Shown piece after piece: positions 23,790 through 35,085 of a stretch of DNA of 64,000 nucleotides; position 1 is the stretch's first letter, and every line of letters begins with the position of its first letter. The DNA lies in assembly GCA_023653785.1 (NCBI GenBank), contig JAMKCH010001652.1:38540-102539 (forward strand), read 5' to 3'. Made by a program: the position numbers and the translations under genes. The notes beneath the pieces were generated by a model. That model saw nothing but the letters and a program-made list of their open reading frames with translations. It was not told the DNA's origin and did no database searches. This DNA is from Ophioderma brevispina. Its lineage: Eukaryota > Echinodermata > Ophiuroidea > Amphilepidida > Ophiodermatidae.

Positions 23790-24255
23790 CATATAGCCGA
23801 CATGGCCTCGGTTACACCAAGACTGGGAATGGGAAACACATTGACCAGTTGAACAAGAAAGAACACAGAAATGCCCTATCTATACACTTGTGAAGGAAGA
23901 TAGTGTCAGAGGAACACTGTTGATATCCCTGTAGAGTAAGGCCCTACAACGTAGATGGCTATGTTGGGGGACCATGCAAATGGACGTCAGGTGGAACAAG
24001 CTCCTCAACCATGTCTCGTTATCACCGGAAATTGAATTCTACCTAAACACTATACAGGATACACTTCCTACACCAGCCAATCTGAAGATATGGAATAATC
24101 ATGCACTTGGACCTAGTGCTCTGTGTGGATATAGCAACAGCACTATTATGTATATCCAACTGTTGCCAGTATTTCTTACGATCGGGAAGGTTCAACTGAG
24201 TCTGGAGACATGACCCATTCCTTCGCGAGATTGTCCATCAGCTAGTGCCGGCCAT
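23790..24255 (+). pseudogene. Non-LTR reverse transcriptase C-terminal relic
   Basis: The plus frame from 23974 gives WNKLLNHVSLSPEIEFYLNT then IQDTLPTPANLKIWN. This is the region just after the RT domain where non-LTR polymerases carry a zinc-knuckle (zf-RVT-like) tail. A frameshift near 24190 moves the reading to a frame with VWRHDPFLREIVHQLV. Upstream, RRWLCWG-like residues appear in the same frame after a stop. The element is broken by stops and frameshifts. The reading appears to resume after a 3.4-kb inverted-repeat insertion, at about 27695 (EDDKEITTGIASKSTTRAL). Confidence 0.65.
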
Positions 24256-25504
24256 CCTTCGTTATAGTCTAGAGGATTAGCAGAAAATCGTGCACTTGGT
24301 GATAGAAATATGCCACTTGGCACACATTTAATATAGACTATAACTAATTATTTCAAAACGGGACCCCAGCTGGATTTGACCTGTGGCGGCCACTGTGGCT
24401 ATTTTTCAAAATGGCCGCCATTTTTAATTTCAATCCCTCATATCTCGGTTAATAATACTGACATGAGCTTGATCTTCGTGTCTATACCTGTATTCAGGGG
24501 CAAGGAATCTAAATATGATAATACTTTTTTAAAAATCGCGTGTCAGTCACTTTGTTTTCCAATATGGCGCCAATGTACACTAAAACTGATGCTTTTATTA
24601 TAACTTTGCACAAAATAACGATGTTAACTTGATTTTTTGTGTATATTTCTATGTTTTCGGGGTCAAGGAATTCAAATATGATATTACTTTTTATTAATAT
24701 CTTGTGCAGCCATTTCATTCCCATATGGCCGCCAATTGGCACTTAAATATCTTTGTTCAAAATAACATAATGAATTGATTTTTGTGTCTATACCTATGTT
24801 GTCAGGGCAAGCTTAATTATTATGACAAAAAAATTATGAATGTATTTTTTCCCAATATTATTACTATTTAGCATAATATTACATTCTTATAAAGCGCGAC
24901 ATTATCCTCCGAAGTGCTCAGGGCGCCGTGATGGAGCACCAAAGGCTGTTTTAACACAACGAATAAATCCATATAAAGAAAGATTCATGGAAAGAATTTT
25001 GTAGGAGATTACATTGGTGAAAGGCGGGCGATTACAACAATCATACCACCTAATTACACTAGCATTAGTAAAGTGTATTATATTTATTAAAATAGCCAAA
25101 TATCCTCTATTGTCAAAGTCCAAAAAGAAATTGTATATTAAAAAGACATTAAAATTACAATAATATTGCACATAAAAGGAGTAACAACATTGGAAACAAC
25201 AGTGGATGAAGGACCATTGCCTCGAGTCCATCCCAACGATCCTATCAACCTTACTTATCGAGGGACTCCTGGAAATGAGCCATCCTCCATTGTAGTCTAA
25301 TTCAACTGTATTATTGCAATGAATTACATTGTAATAATTGTTAAAGAAAACATTCTTAATGGTGATTTAAAAGTATAGTGTGATCTGTAGACATAACTAA
25401 TAATACTTAGTCTGGTGATCAAGCATTCGATTTTCAGTCTTTCCCAAATTCCATATTTCAGCTTGTTGTAGTTCATATTAACAACCATTAATATTATATT
25501 TGCA

Positions 25505-25740
25505 TTAAAGGTGCAAAGAGAGATTTAGATTTCGTATTTTCTGCCATTTGTAGTTGTTTCATATAGATTAGACAGAAGATCTCTTACCTTTTATTTTGCT
25601 ACAGAAATGTCTTAAAAGTGAAAACAAGAGGTGATTTTATATGCTCGTATTTCAATATAAACCATAGGATGAATTTCCTACTTGCTCCTGTAGGAAATTA
25701 GAAATTTCACAATTTTCGCATCAAAGAAATAATTCTTAGC
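25505..25740. repeat. Dispersed repeat W fragment
   Basis: It starts TTAAAGGTGCAAAGAGAGAT and contains TTTCCTACTTGCTCCTGTAGG. Both parts occur, in inverse orientation, within 56460-57025. Confidence 0.55.
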
Positions 25741-26161
25741 GTAATCCTTTCAGATGGGGATATTTTTGATAGAGAGCTTTACATCAGTGCAAAGTGCTAG
25801 TAAGAGTAAAAGGTATTAGTTATTCACTCAGAAAAGGCATAGAAATAGGAAACATTCCACAAACACAGATGCACTAGCCTAGCATCTGTTGTGAATAGGA
25901 TACGTAGCAGGTCATGTACGGGGTCAAACAATTATCAGAGCACCGCAATTACCATAAATCCAGCAGACATTGGATGGACTTTCGAAACTCCAATGCACAA
26001 TGGGAAATAACTTACACTTACACCTACGTACTGGTGGAGTGCATCGTGCAACCATCAGTTGTAGCTGTATCAAGGGATGAAGAGGACAGTGTAAGAAGAC
26101 AGGCTTGACATGTATAACACAGCAAGAGCAATGGATCTGAATGAAAATTTGACCTCTCTGT

Positions 26162-26520
26162 TTACACAACTTGAGTGCTAACAGGCATTCTCTCTCTCAC
26201 AAGAGCTCGCCATTTTCCTCGATCCCTAGCCAAACTTGCAGCTTTTGCCATGCTCCTTTCAGTCCACTCCTTTATTCCATCTGTCCAAGTTGTTGCCGGG
26301 CGACCTCTTCCTCTACGACCTTTCACGGCACCCTGAATGATTTGCTTCTCAATGGTGTTCTCTCTTCTCATAATGTGACCAAAATATTTCAACTTCCTCT
26401 CTCTTATCAGTTTTCTTAATATCAGGCCTGAACCAATCTTCTCCAACACCCATTCATTTGTACTTTTGTCCTGCCAGGATATCCTCAGAAGCCTCCTATA
26501 ACACCACATTTCAAACGAAT
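26162..26520 (-). pseudogene. LINE reverse transcriptase C-terminal fragment (RTE/CR1-like)
   Basis: A minus-strand frame of about 115 codons carries the well-known tail of non-LTR retrotransposon polymerases: RRLLRISWQDKSTNEWVLEK, then LKYFGHIMRRENTIEKQI, then KGRRGRGRPATTWTDGIKEW. The catalytic RT palm and endonuclease are absent, so this is a 5'-truncated copy. The frame is open throughout, suggesting a younger insertion than the other RT relics. It lies within the 3.4-kb inverted-repeat element. Confidence 0.85.
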
Positions 26521-27691
26521 CGATGCGTTTATTATCACTTTTAGTTCTACATGGGTTGACAAAATAACTATGGCTGTCGCAGTGTCGTAAGATTTATGAA
26601 TTGGCTGTCACTGGATAAGAAGTGTCAAAATGTCACAAGATAAGGACAGCTGTGTCGCGAGTGTCACAAGATAAGAATGGCTGTGTCGCGAGTGTCACGA
26701 GTGTCGAATTTTACCCATGTAGACCCCTTTTAGTTGGTGCCCAAGGCATTATATGTGGCATAATTAAGGTATACACACACAAGTAGACGATATTTTATGT
26801 CACATTATTTATATGATAAAATTCAATATTTAGTGATAGGTTAAAGACATAGCTGTATGTCTACACATCAGACAAGTAAATTAAAACTGTTTGTACCGCG
26901 GTGACATCAGCACGAATCAACGTTCAGACCTGTCCTGCATATTTCGCATGGTTCACTTTCCAATCAATGTATGGTACACACAGCTGCATACATTGTTATC
27001 TGATCAGTTTTTAGATCCGTGTTGCAATACAAGAACCCAGTTGACGTCACCGTGGTCCACATCTTATTTGTAAATGGCAGTTTGCAGGAGTCGTCTTTTT
27101 CGTTTAAATTTAAAAATTACAGGGACCTTGTTAATTGCAATTATCTAACAATGGCTTAATAACATCCCAAAAGTTAATAATAGACTGACTATCCTTTTAA
27201 GTAAATGGTCATCATTTTTGTAACTCAAAATGGCTGCCATATTGAAAAACACAAGGACTGACAAAAGATATTTCAAAATGTATGCCATATTTGGATTTCC
27301 CTGCCCTAAAACATAGGTGTACACACAAAAATTAGTTTATATCATTTTTGAGCAAGATATAAGGAAAATTGTCAATTTAGTGCAGTTTGGCGGCCGTATT
27401 GGAAAACAAAATACCTGACCGAATGTATTTATAAAATAATATCATATTTGGATACCTTGGCATTCAAAACAGGGGCATAGTCACAAAGATCAGTGTTATT
27501 AGTCTCAGATTGAGATATAAGACATAGAAAATGGGAATGGCAGCCATTTTGAAAAATGACCACCACGGCCGCCACAGGCCAAATCCAGCTGGGGTCCCGT
27601 TTTGAAATAATTGGTTATGGTCCATATTAAACGTGTACAAAAGGTTATACTTCTATCACAAAGTGCGCGATTTTGCTCCAGATGGGTCTTA

Positions 27692-27860
27692 AACCTCTGG
27701 ACTATTAAAAAAGGAGGATGACAAGGAAATCACAACTGGCATAGCCTCCAAGTCAACAACAAGAGCACTCAATATGGCAATGTTACCTGGCTGGGAGAAA
27801 AGAAGCAGGGATGAAGGCACTACGCGCCAGATGTCACCATCTATTATTTTGCAAGAAAGG
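27692..27860 (+). pseudogene. Continuation of the RT relic after insertion
   Basis: EDDKEITTGIASKSTTRALN and MAMLPGWEKRSRDEGTTRQM are read in one plus frame. The stretch ends in stops. It follows directly the right end of the 24255-27692 element, whose left flank ends in RT-tail residues. That it is the same protein is an inference from position and style. Confidence 0.35.
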
Positions 27861-28101
27861 TGTTGTCATTGAGCTGACAGTACTAGTACCGGCAGAAGAG
27901 AACATGGCACATCAGTTGGGAGTTAGTCGCACGACCAAGTGGATCCCCCAAGTGGATGACTACCAGCAATGACCCTATAACACAAGATTGGACACTACCC
28001 CTATTTTTGTGTAACGGAAGTGGATGTTCATGGGGAAGGGCGCTACAAGCGTCAGGTAGGTAAAATACGAAAACATCTCGTATAGCATACGTGCAGAAGC
28101 A

Positions 28102-28205
28102 ATGGCGAGTAGATCGAAAGTCTAGTGTTCAGCTGTTAATTGCTCAAATAACCCCCCAAAATCACCAAATCTTCATTTCTTTCGATTCCCTAAAGACAAA
28201 CAGAG
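28102..28205 (+). pseudogene. THAP-domain first exon (pseudogenised)
   Basis: The frame from ATG 28102 reads MASRSKV, a TAG stop, then CSAVNCSNNPPKSPNLHFFR and FPKDKQR. The C-x4-C pair, the aromatic FFRFP block and the K/R end are the hallmark of the N-terminal half of a C2CH THAP zinc finger, which normally binds DNA. The exon ends in a good donor (AGAG|GTAAGA at 28206), as in many THAP genes, where the finger is split by an intron. The in-frame TAG sits where most THAP proteins have an aromatic residue. No second THAP exon could be identified. THAP domains occur in host genes and in P-element/THAP9-like transposases; the duplicated repeat context favours a mobile origin. Confidence 0.7.
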
Positions 28206-28965
28206 GTAAGAAAAAATGTTATAATTAATTTGTTTGAACAAATGAACTGTTTGTGAGTGTCAGTGTAGCTGTGTAGACTAGTACCTGCCGATGCACTGTG
28301 TACCGTACATTGTGTTTTGTCTCAATGACGGTCCAAACTTCTGGACTCATTGACACTTTTAGGTGATGGTAGACCTACCAAAAGTAAGAGTAAGACTTCA
28401 TTTTTCCATAAAATATAATAGACAAAATATGCGTGTGACTTGAGGTGATGATTGATTGATTGAATATGTTTGGTTGTGACTTGTGCAGTAGCCAGTATGC
28501 ATTGTTTGCATTATTGCATGGCATGGGACATGGGGTATAATGGAAATCGGGAAGCTCTTTCAGTATTTTTTTTTAAATTGACGAAGGGTCCACTCTTACT
28601 AAAAAAGTCCATTTTTTTTAAGTAACGCACCCAAAATAAATCCTTGATACAAGTCTACGGATTTCATGACCTCAGTTCAAGCCTAATTTAAATGTCATAT
28701 TTCATTAATCTTTATTCATCACAAATATATAAGTAAGGTTCATTGGCTAAAAAGGCACTAAAATCTTTATATTTTAGGCCACTTTAGGCCACTTTAGGGT
28801 TTGTGATTAAAATTTAAGTTTTAATTTAAAATGTTGAAAAATAAAATTCAATATATATTTTTCTTTCAATCTATAGATAAATTGATATCATTGGCAAAGA
28901 GTAGATTCACAGCTACCACACGGTACCCAATTAATAGACCCAACTAGTGCTTTGTTAAAAAGAAA

Positions 28966-29480
28966 GAAAGGAGAGGGAAAAAAAGAAAGAAAAGGAAAAA
29001 AAGAAAGAAAAGGAAAAAAAGAAAGAATAGGAAAAAGAAAGAATTGGAAAAAAGAGAAAGAATAGGAAAAAAAAAGAATAGGAAAAAAGAAAGAATAGGA
29101 AAAAGAGAGAAAGAATAGGAAAAAATAGGAAATAGAAAGAATAGGAAAAAGAAAGAATAGGAAAAAAGAAAGAATAGGAAAAAAGAAAGAATAGGAAAAA
29201 AGAAAGACTAGGAAAAAAGAAAGAAAATGAAAAAAAAAGAAAGAATAAGAAAAAAGAATAGGAAAAAAGAAAGAAAGAATAGGACAAAAGAAAGAAAGAA
29301 TAGGAAAAAAGAAAGAAAGAATAGGAAAAAAGAAAGAAAATGAAAAAAAAAGAAAGAATAAGAAAAAAGAAAAAAGAATAGGAAAAAAGAAAGAAAGAAT
29401 AGGAAAAAAGAAAGAAAGAAAGAAAGAAAGAATAGGAAAAAAGAAAGAAAGAAAGAATAGGAAAAAAAAGGAAAGAAAGT
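28966..29480. repeat. GAAA-type polypurine tract, copy 1
   Basis: About 515 bp of almost pure A/G, built of GAAAGAATAGGAAAAAA-type units. It generates the long F/S-rich open frames on the minus strand, which are artefacts. Confidence 0.95.
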
Positions 29481-30018
29481 AGGTACTCAAAAGTTCCGGG
29501 TCACAAGTACAATGACATGTATGTGCTGCACTTCATTCCCAACAAGGGCTCTTTTGGTGAGATGAATAAAAGTTGAAAACTGCCCAAAATTAGGGATCTA
29601 GCTTTTCACCACGTTATTATAGTCTAGGCGAGGGGTGCAAAATACAGCAACTACAGGGTGAGTCAGAAAAAAGGGACTCAATATGGCAAGGTTACCTGGT
29701 GGGAGGGAAAAGAGCAGGGATGAAGGCACTACGCGCCAGATGTCACCATCTATTATTTTTGCAAAGCACAGAGAAAGAAAGGTGTGTCATTGAGCTGACA
29801 GTACTAGTACCGGCAGAAGAGAACATGGCACATCAGTTGGGAGTTAGTCGCACGACCAAGTGATCCCCCAAGTGGATGACTACACAGCAATGATCCTATA
29901 ACACAGATTGGACCACACCCATATTTGTGTGTAACGGCAGTTGATGTTCATGGGGAAGTGAGCTCCAAGGTCAGTGGTAAAATACGAAAACATCTCCTAT
30001 AGCATACGTGCAGAAGCG

Positions 30019-30119
30019 ATGGCGAGTAGATCGAAAGTATAGGTTCAGATGAATTTGCTCAAATAACCCCCCAAAATCACCAAATTTCATTTCTTTCGAT
30101 TCCTTAAAGACAAACCAGG
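30019..30119 (+). pseudogene. THAP-exon duplicate, further decayed
   Basis: It aligns with 28102-28205 but has frameshifting indels (for example the AGTATAGGTTCAG and GAATTTGCTC regions) and a changed donor (GGGTAGAA in place of GGTAAGAA). It cannot code for the finger. Confidence 0.7.
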
Positions 30120-30880
30120 GTAGAAAAAATGTTATAATAATTGTTTGAACAAATGAAGTTGTGAGTGTCAGGTTAGATTTGTGTCGACTAGTACCTGCCG
30201 ATGCACTGTGTACTGTACATTGTGTTTTGTCTCAATGACTATCCAAACTTCTGGACTCATTGACACTTTTAGGGGATGGTGGACACTCCCAAAAGTAAGA
30301 GTAAGACTCATTTTTTACATAAAAATAGAAATAGACAAAAAGATTGCGTGTGTGACTGTGAGATGATGATTGAATTGAATATGTTTGTTTGTGACGTGGC
30401 AAGTAGCCAGATGCATGTTTTGCCATTATTGCATGGCATGGGGCATGATGTTATAATGGAAATTCGGGAAGCTCTTTTCAGTATTTTTTTTTAAATGACG
30501 AAGGGTCCACTCTTACTAAAAAAGTACATTTTTTTTTTTAAGTACGCACTCAAAATAATCCTTGATACAAGTTCTAGGATGTATGACCTCATTTCAAGCC
30601 TAATTTAAATGTCATATGTCATTAATCTTTATTCATACAAATATAAAGTTAAGGTTCCTTGGCTAAAAAGCACGAAACTCATTTATATTTTAGGCAACTT
30701 AGGCACCTTTAGGGTTTGTAAATTCAAATTTAAGTAAGTTTAATTTTATAATGTTGAAAAATAAAATTGTCAATATATATTTTTCTTTCAATCTATAGAT
30801 AAATTGATTTATCATTGGCAAAGAGAAGATTCACAGCTACCACAAGGTACCCAATTAATAGCCCAACAGTACTTTGTTAA

Positions 30881-31605
30881 AAAGAAAGAAAGGAGAGAGA
30901 AAGCGGAAAAAAAGGATAAGCAAGAAAGGAAAAAAAGAAAGAAAAAGAAAAAAAAGAAAAGGAAAACACACAAAGTAAAGATGAGAGGAACAAAAAGAAA
31001 GAAGTAGAAGCAGAGAGAAGGGGAAAAAAGATGGGGAGAAGAAACGAGAGGAAAGAAAAAAAATAAAAAAGAAAGAGGAAAAAAAAGATAGAAAAGAATA
31101 GGAAAAAGAGAGATAAAGAAGTAGGAAAAAAGAGGAAAAAGAAAGAATAGGAAAAAGAAAGAAGTAGGCAAAAAAGAAAGAATAGGAAAAAAGAAAAAGA
31201 GAGGAAAAAAGCGAAAGAAAGGAAGAATAAGAAAAAGAAGAGGAAAAAAGAAAGAAAGAATAGGACACAAAAAAGAAAGAAAAGAAAAGACAAGAAAGAA
31301 AGAATAGGAAAAAAGAAAGAACGAAAAAAAGAATAGGAAAAAAAGAAGAAAAGAAAAGAAAATTGACAAAAAAAACGAAAAAGAATACGAAAAAGAATAG
31401 GAAAAAAGAAAGAAAGAAAGAAAAAAGAAAGAAAGAAAGAAAGAAAGAAAAAAATGAATAGAAAGAAAGAAGAAAAAGAATAGGAAAAAGAAAGAAAGAA
31501 AGAAAGAATAGGAAAGAAAAAAGAAAAGAAAGAGAATGAAGAAAGAAAGAAAGAAGGATAAGAGAAAGAAAGAAGAGAGAAAGAATAGGAGAAAAAAAGG
31601 AAGAA
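30881..31605. repeat. GAAA-type polypurine tract, copy 2
   Basis: About 725 bp of A/G-rich repeat, more heterogeneous than copy 1. Minus-strand open frames of up to 301 codons through it are composition artefacts. Confidence 0.95.
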
Positions 31606-31891
31606 GTAGTACTCTCAAAAGTTCGAGGTCCACAAGTACAATGACATTTATGTGCTGCACTTCATTCCCAACAAGGGCTCTTTTGGTGCGCTGAATAAAA
31701 GGTGAAAAACTGCCCAAAAATTAGGGATCTAGCTTTCACCAAGTTATTATAGGTCTAGGCGAGGGGTGCAAAATATAGCAACTTTTGCTCAGAAAATGAT
31801 AAACGCATAAGACTTGAGACCCAATTATTCTCACCCCATCTATCACTTTCAGGGGTGGAGCCCAAAATATACAAAACTTTCCGTAGCAACG

Positions 31892-31904
31892 GTTGCTAGG
31901 TAAC
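31892..31904. promoter_or_regulatory. RFX X-box-like palindrome
   Basis: GTTGCTAGGTAAC fits the X-box (GTNRCC-type inverted half sites) bound by RFX ciliary regulators. It lies near the left end of a putative transposon. Sequence match only. Confidence 0.3.
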
Positions 31905-32413
31905 AAATTACCTAGCACCAGCCACTTTCAGGAGCTGCCACCTAGCTGGCTACCACCACATCCTTGTTGCTACCCCAGAATAAACCAAATCAACGTGGTA
32001 ACTTCCCTAGATGACCCCCAAAACACATCTGGATGTCCCACAATAAAAAAAAATGACCAATTCAAGATGGCGACCTTAGATGGGCGCCAAATATAATATT
32101 CCTTTAATAATTATAGAATATATAAACGGTTAACAATCCCATTTTGTATGGAATGAATATTCCTGATCATCAAAAGTATACCTAGTGCCATTTCGTGTCA
32201 TGTCACAGTTTCAAATTCAAGATGGATCCAAATGGGCCACCAAAATAGGACATTCCTTAAATACACTACAGCAAAACATGAATGTTATAATAATAATACA
32301 TTTATTAATGAAATAATGTTTCAATAATATAACAAATTATGTAACATCAACCAAAAGATTACATCAAAAATAAATAAATTGGGACATCATGGCAAATTGG
32401 TGTGGTGGTAGCC

Positions 32414-33300
32414 CTACTGGTAGATGTTCTGGTATATCAGACTAGCATGGTTTGATGGCAGACCTGTAGGCTTTATTTCATGGTAAAGCGATTGGCAAGT
32501 CCTTACCTTTCTGTGTCCTTTCAAAGGTGCTATAGAATGGGTGAAACCATGGTCTGGTATCATCACTCCAGTCGAGTTTACCTCCTCAGTTGTCAACATT
32601 TGGAGCAAGGAATCGAACTGTACATGAAATGACTGAACGAAGTGGATGTAATGGATTGTGGGCAAATCTAGTGTTGCTGCTGCAGTGATTAAATTGAACT
32701 TTCTAGGGAGCGTCAGTGGTCAGACTTGCAATCTTGTAATAATTCGCAACATTTTTGTTTCAATAAAGTATTTCAAAAAGTAATATAGCCATCGTATGAT
32801 CATAGTATGAGGTTGAACATTACCAAGACCAAAAGGCTATCAAGCAAAACATGATTGACACGAAGACCCTGCCATGGATTTCCGGTCTTGCTGTGATAAA
32901 CTTGGGGGGTACTTCCCATAGTCCGGCGCCTTTTAGTGCAGAGTTGCACACAAGTGTCAGCAATGGTGAGACCATGGTGGCTAAGGCATGAGTTGATGGT
33001 TGATCTTTAATATTTTGACACATGAGATCATGACGGAATAGTGACAAAAGCCACTGCGGGCATCAGCGGCAATGATTCCACCTGACTGCCTCGCGTCCAG
33101 GCCCGTCAAAAACCCTAAGAATGACACCTGTGTAAAAGTCATGTCGGATCCTATCAGCAATTTTGTCATCGTGACACTCTTGGCTCATATTGATCAGTCT
33201 TATATCCTGTGTTGCAGAACAGTGCCCTATGCCTCCTCTTGCCATGAAAACATCCTCTCTTTGCCGTATAAGCTCTCATTCCCGGGAGATGCATGAGGAT
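32414..33300 (-). pseudogene. Interrupted protein-like stretch, unknown
   Basis: Minus-strand frames give runs such as ATMVSPLLTLVCNSALKGAG and TARPEIHGRVFVSIMFCLIA in one frame, then RFLAPNVDN and LDWSDDTRPWFHPFYSTFER further on, separated by stops. The residue mix looks like real but decayed coding sequence. Its place inside the 31748-35577 element suggests a transposon protein. I could not name the family. Confidence 0.3.
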
Positions 33301-33989
33301 CGGGTCCTTTGAGGTGCGTCCTATTTACTCCTGAAGTAACAACAACACGCTAAAAGCCAAGCCCACTCTGTAGACAGCTTGGTAAGATCAGCAAACCTGA
33401 ACACCTTTATGTCTTCCATCTAGTCTTGCTCTCCTCAATGCAGGATATCAGCTAACCTTAATGCAATGTCTTGCATTTTTGTCACTTAGGTCCTCGATCC
33501 TGTTGGACTATCCCACATGTCTGTTGTGATATTTTGCTCAATGGCAATAAGGTCTCTTGCATTAAATTTCGATAGAAAAGCTCATGATCTTGGAGTTCAA
33601 GTGCACATTTGACAGCCGAATATACTTGAAATCATGGGAGAGGCTTTAAGGAGTAGTTTCTCTTTGGTTTCTGGTTTGGAACAAAAAAAAACACAAACCA
33701 CACATGGCATTGTGCTTCTAAGGTATGGGAGGTATGTGCTTTCCGAGACGGCTCTTGTCAAATCCACCTTAGGAAGTGGGCTTTTTAGTGTATTTGCGTT
33801 CCGCTCTAGGATACTTTTACCAAACTTTAAATAGCATGGTTTATGCCACTTTGCACTGTGTTCAAAAATGTGGACTCATATCTGTGGACTCAATTCCATC
33901 CATGGTCAAAGTTGCGCAATAGCATATTTGTATTGGCCGCAGTAAGGTTTAATTAAAAATTGAAGATTTCAGCTATAGTTGTATAACCT

Positions 33990-35085
33990 GTGGACTTGGC
34001 GAAGGCATTTGATATTAGTCAGGGGAAAGTAATGGAGTGGGTGATGAGGTAGAGAGAGGGTTACCAGAGTCAATGGTTAGAGCGGTGATGAGTTTGTAGG
34101 AATGAGCGAAGACAAGAGTTCGAACGGGGTCTGAGTTGTCTGAGTTTGAGGCCAAAAGGTGGGTGTGCATCAATGTTCTGTACTGTCGCCGTTGACATTT
34201 ACAATAATTGATGTGGTTATGGAGTGTGCAAGAGACGGTTTGATGAGCGAGATGTTGTATGCTGATGATTGGTTTTGATGAGTTAGACAAAGGAGGGGAC
34301 TGAAGGAAATGTTTAAGACATGGAAAGAAGGCTGTGAGAGTAACGGGTCTGACGGTTAATATTGGAAAGACAAAATTGATGGTGAGTGGAGTTGGAAGGG
34401 GACATGGCAAGTGATAGGTAGACAATGTGGTATATGCAGAAGAGGGTAAGAGGAACATTCAGTGTGATATGGGAAATGGATTCATGGGAAAAGTACATAG
34501 ATGAAGAGGGTGACCCCAAGCTTGGATAGAGCTTTGTGTGGTATAAGAGCTGGAGGGATGGTGAACAGGGTGGAAATTGCTTGTGATGAGGTGGAATCGG
34601 TGAAGGAGTTCTCGTACCTGTATGGGGGATAGGGTAAATGGAAGTGGTGGATTTGCGAGGCAGCTTGACAGTAGAGTAAGGTTTGGCGGGTTGGGTGGCT
34701 GAAGTCGAGGGAATGTGGGGAGTTGCACACGGGGAAGGAAAGATTCCTTGAAGATGAAAGGAATGATGTGTAGTACAGGAGTTGTGTGAGGTCAGTGATG
34801 CTCTATGGAGTGAGACATGGGGATTTTGAGGCCGGTGAGAGCAATGCGTGGGTGAAGTTGATGGATAGAAGAAGATGAAAAGACTTGATGGCGATGTTGG
34901 GTTTGGAAGAAGCGGTGGACCGGTTGGCGAGGCGAATGGTGTACGTTGGTAGGGGCAGTGGGCACGTGCTGGGGAGGGATGGTAAGCATGTTTAAGAAGA
35001 GCCCTTGAGTTCGGGGGTGGGTAGTTCGAGGAGGAGCGGGGCGACAAGGAAGACATGGAAGAAGCAAGTGGAGGAGAGTAGGAGT
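33990..35085 (+). pseudogene. LINE reverse transcriptase relic (RT to C-terminal tail)
   Basis: The plus strand reads LVDLAKAFD (the 'VDL.KAFD' RT motif), then after stops and frameshifts MLYADD-like residues (CCMLMIGF), then TGLTVNIGKTKLMVSG, then NIQCDMG and a YLYG region, LKMKGMMCST and VRAMRG, and finally RKTWKKQVEE. This is the order in non-LTR retrotransposon polymerases of the 'FVDLEKAFDRV... YADDL... VN..KTK.M... RPRKTW' type. It is riddled with stops. The P/S/T-rich minus-strand open frames here (34015-35262) are shadows. Confidence 0.7.

Larger units (their letters stand above)
24255..27692. mobile_element. 3.4-kb element with ~500-bp inverted repeats
   Basis: The left arm (24255-24800) and right arm (27180-27692) are inverted copies. 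Shared words include TTATTTCAAAACGGGACCCC, AGCTGGATTTG.CCTGTGGCG, TTTTCAAAATGG and several AA.TATGATAT.A.TTTT blocks. The arms contain tandem subunits of about 170 bp (TTTTCCAATATGGC... then ...TTTTTGTGTCTATACCTATG). The interior holds a LINE tail (26162-26520) but no transposase that I recognise. It sits inside a reverse-transcriptase relic. Confidence 0.75.
27767..29652. repeat. Tandem segmental duplication, copy 1
   Basis: The unit runs from ACTCAATATGGCAA through a THAP exon and a GAAA tract to GAGGGGTGCAAAATA. Copy 2 is at 29676-31782 in the same order. Most differences are 1-nt indels, with some substitutions. Confidence 0.9.
29676..31782. repeat. Tandem segmental duplication, copy 2
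   Basis: Same order of blocks as 27767-29652. It is longer because its purine tract is longer. It runs directly into the left end of the 31748-35577 element, whose first 30-35 bp also terminate copy 1. Confidence 0.9.

Noticed and set aside
28888..29490. Long minus-strand open frames rich in F, S and L (also 30812-31717, up to 301 codons)
   Set aside because: They translate the GAAA polypurine tracts. The composition is a by-product of the repeat and there is no domain or start context.
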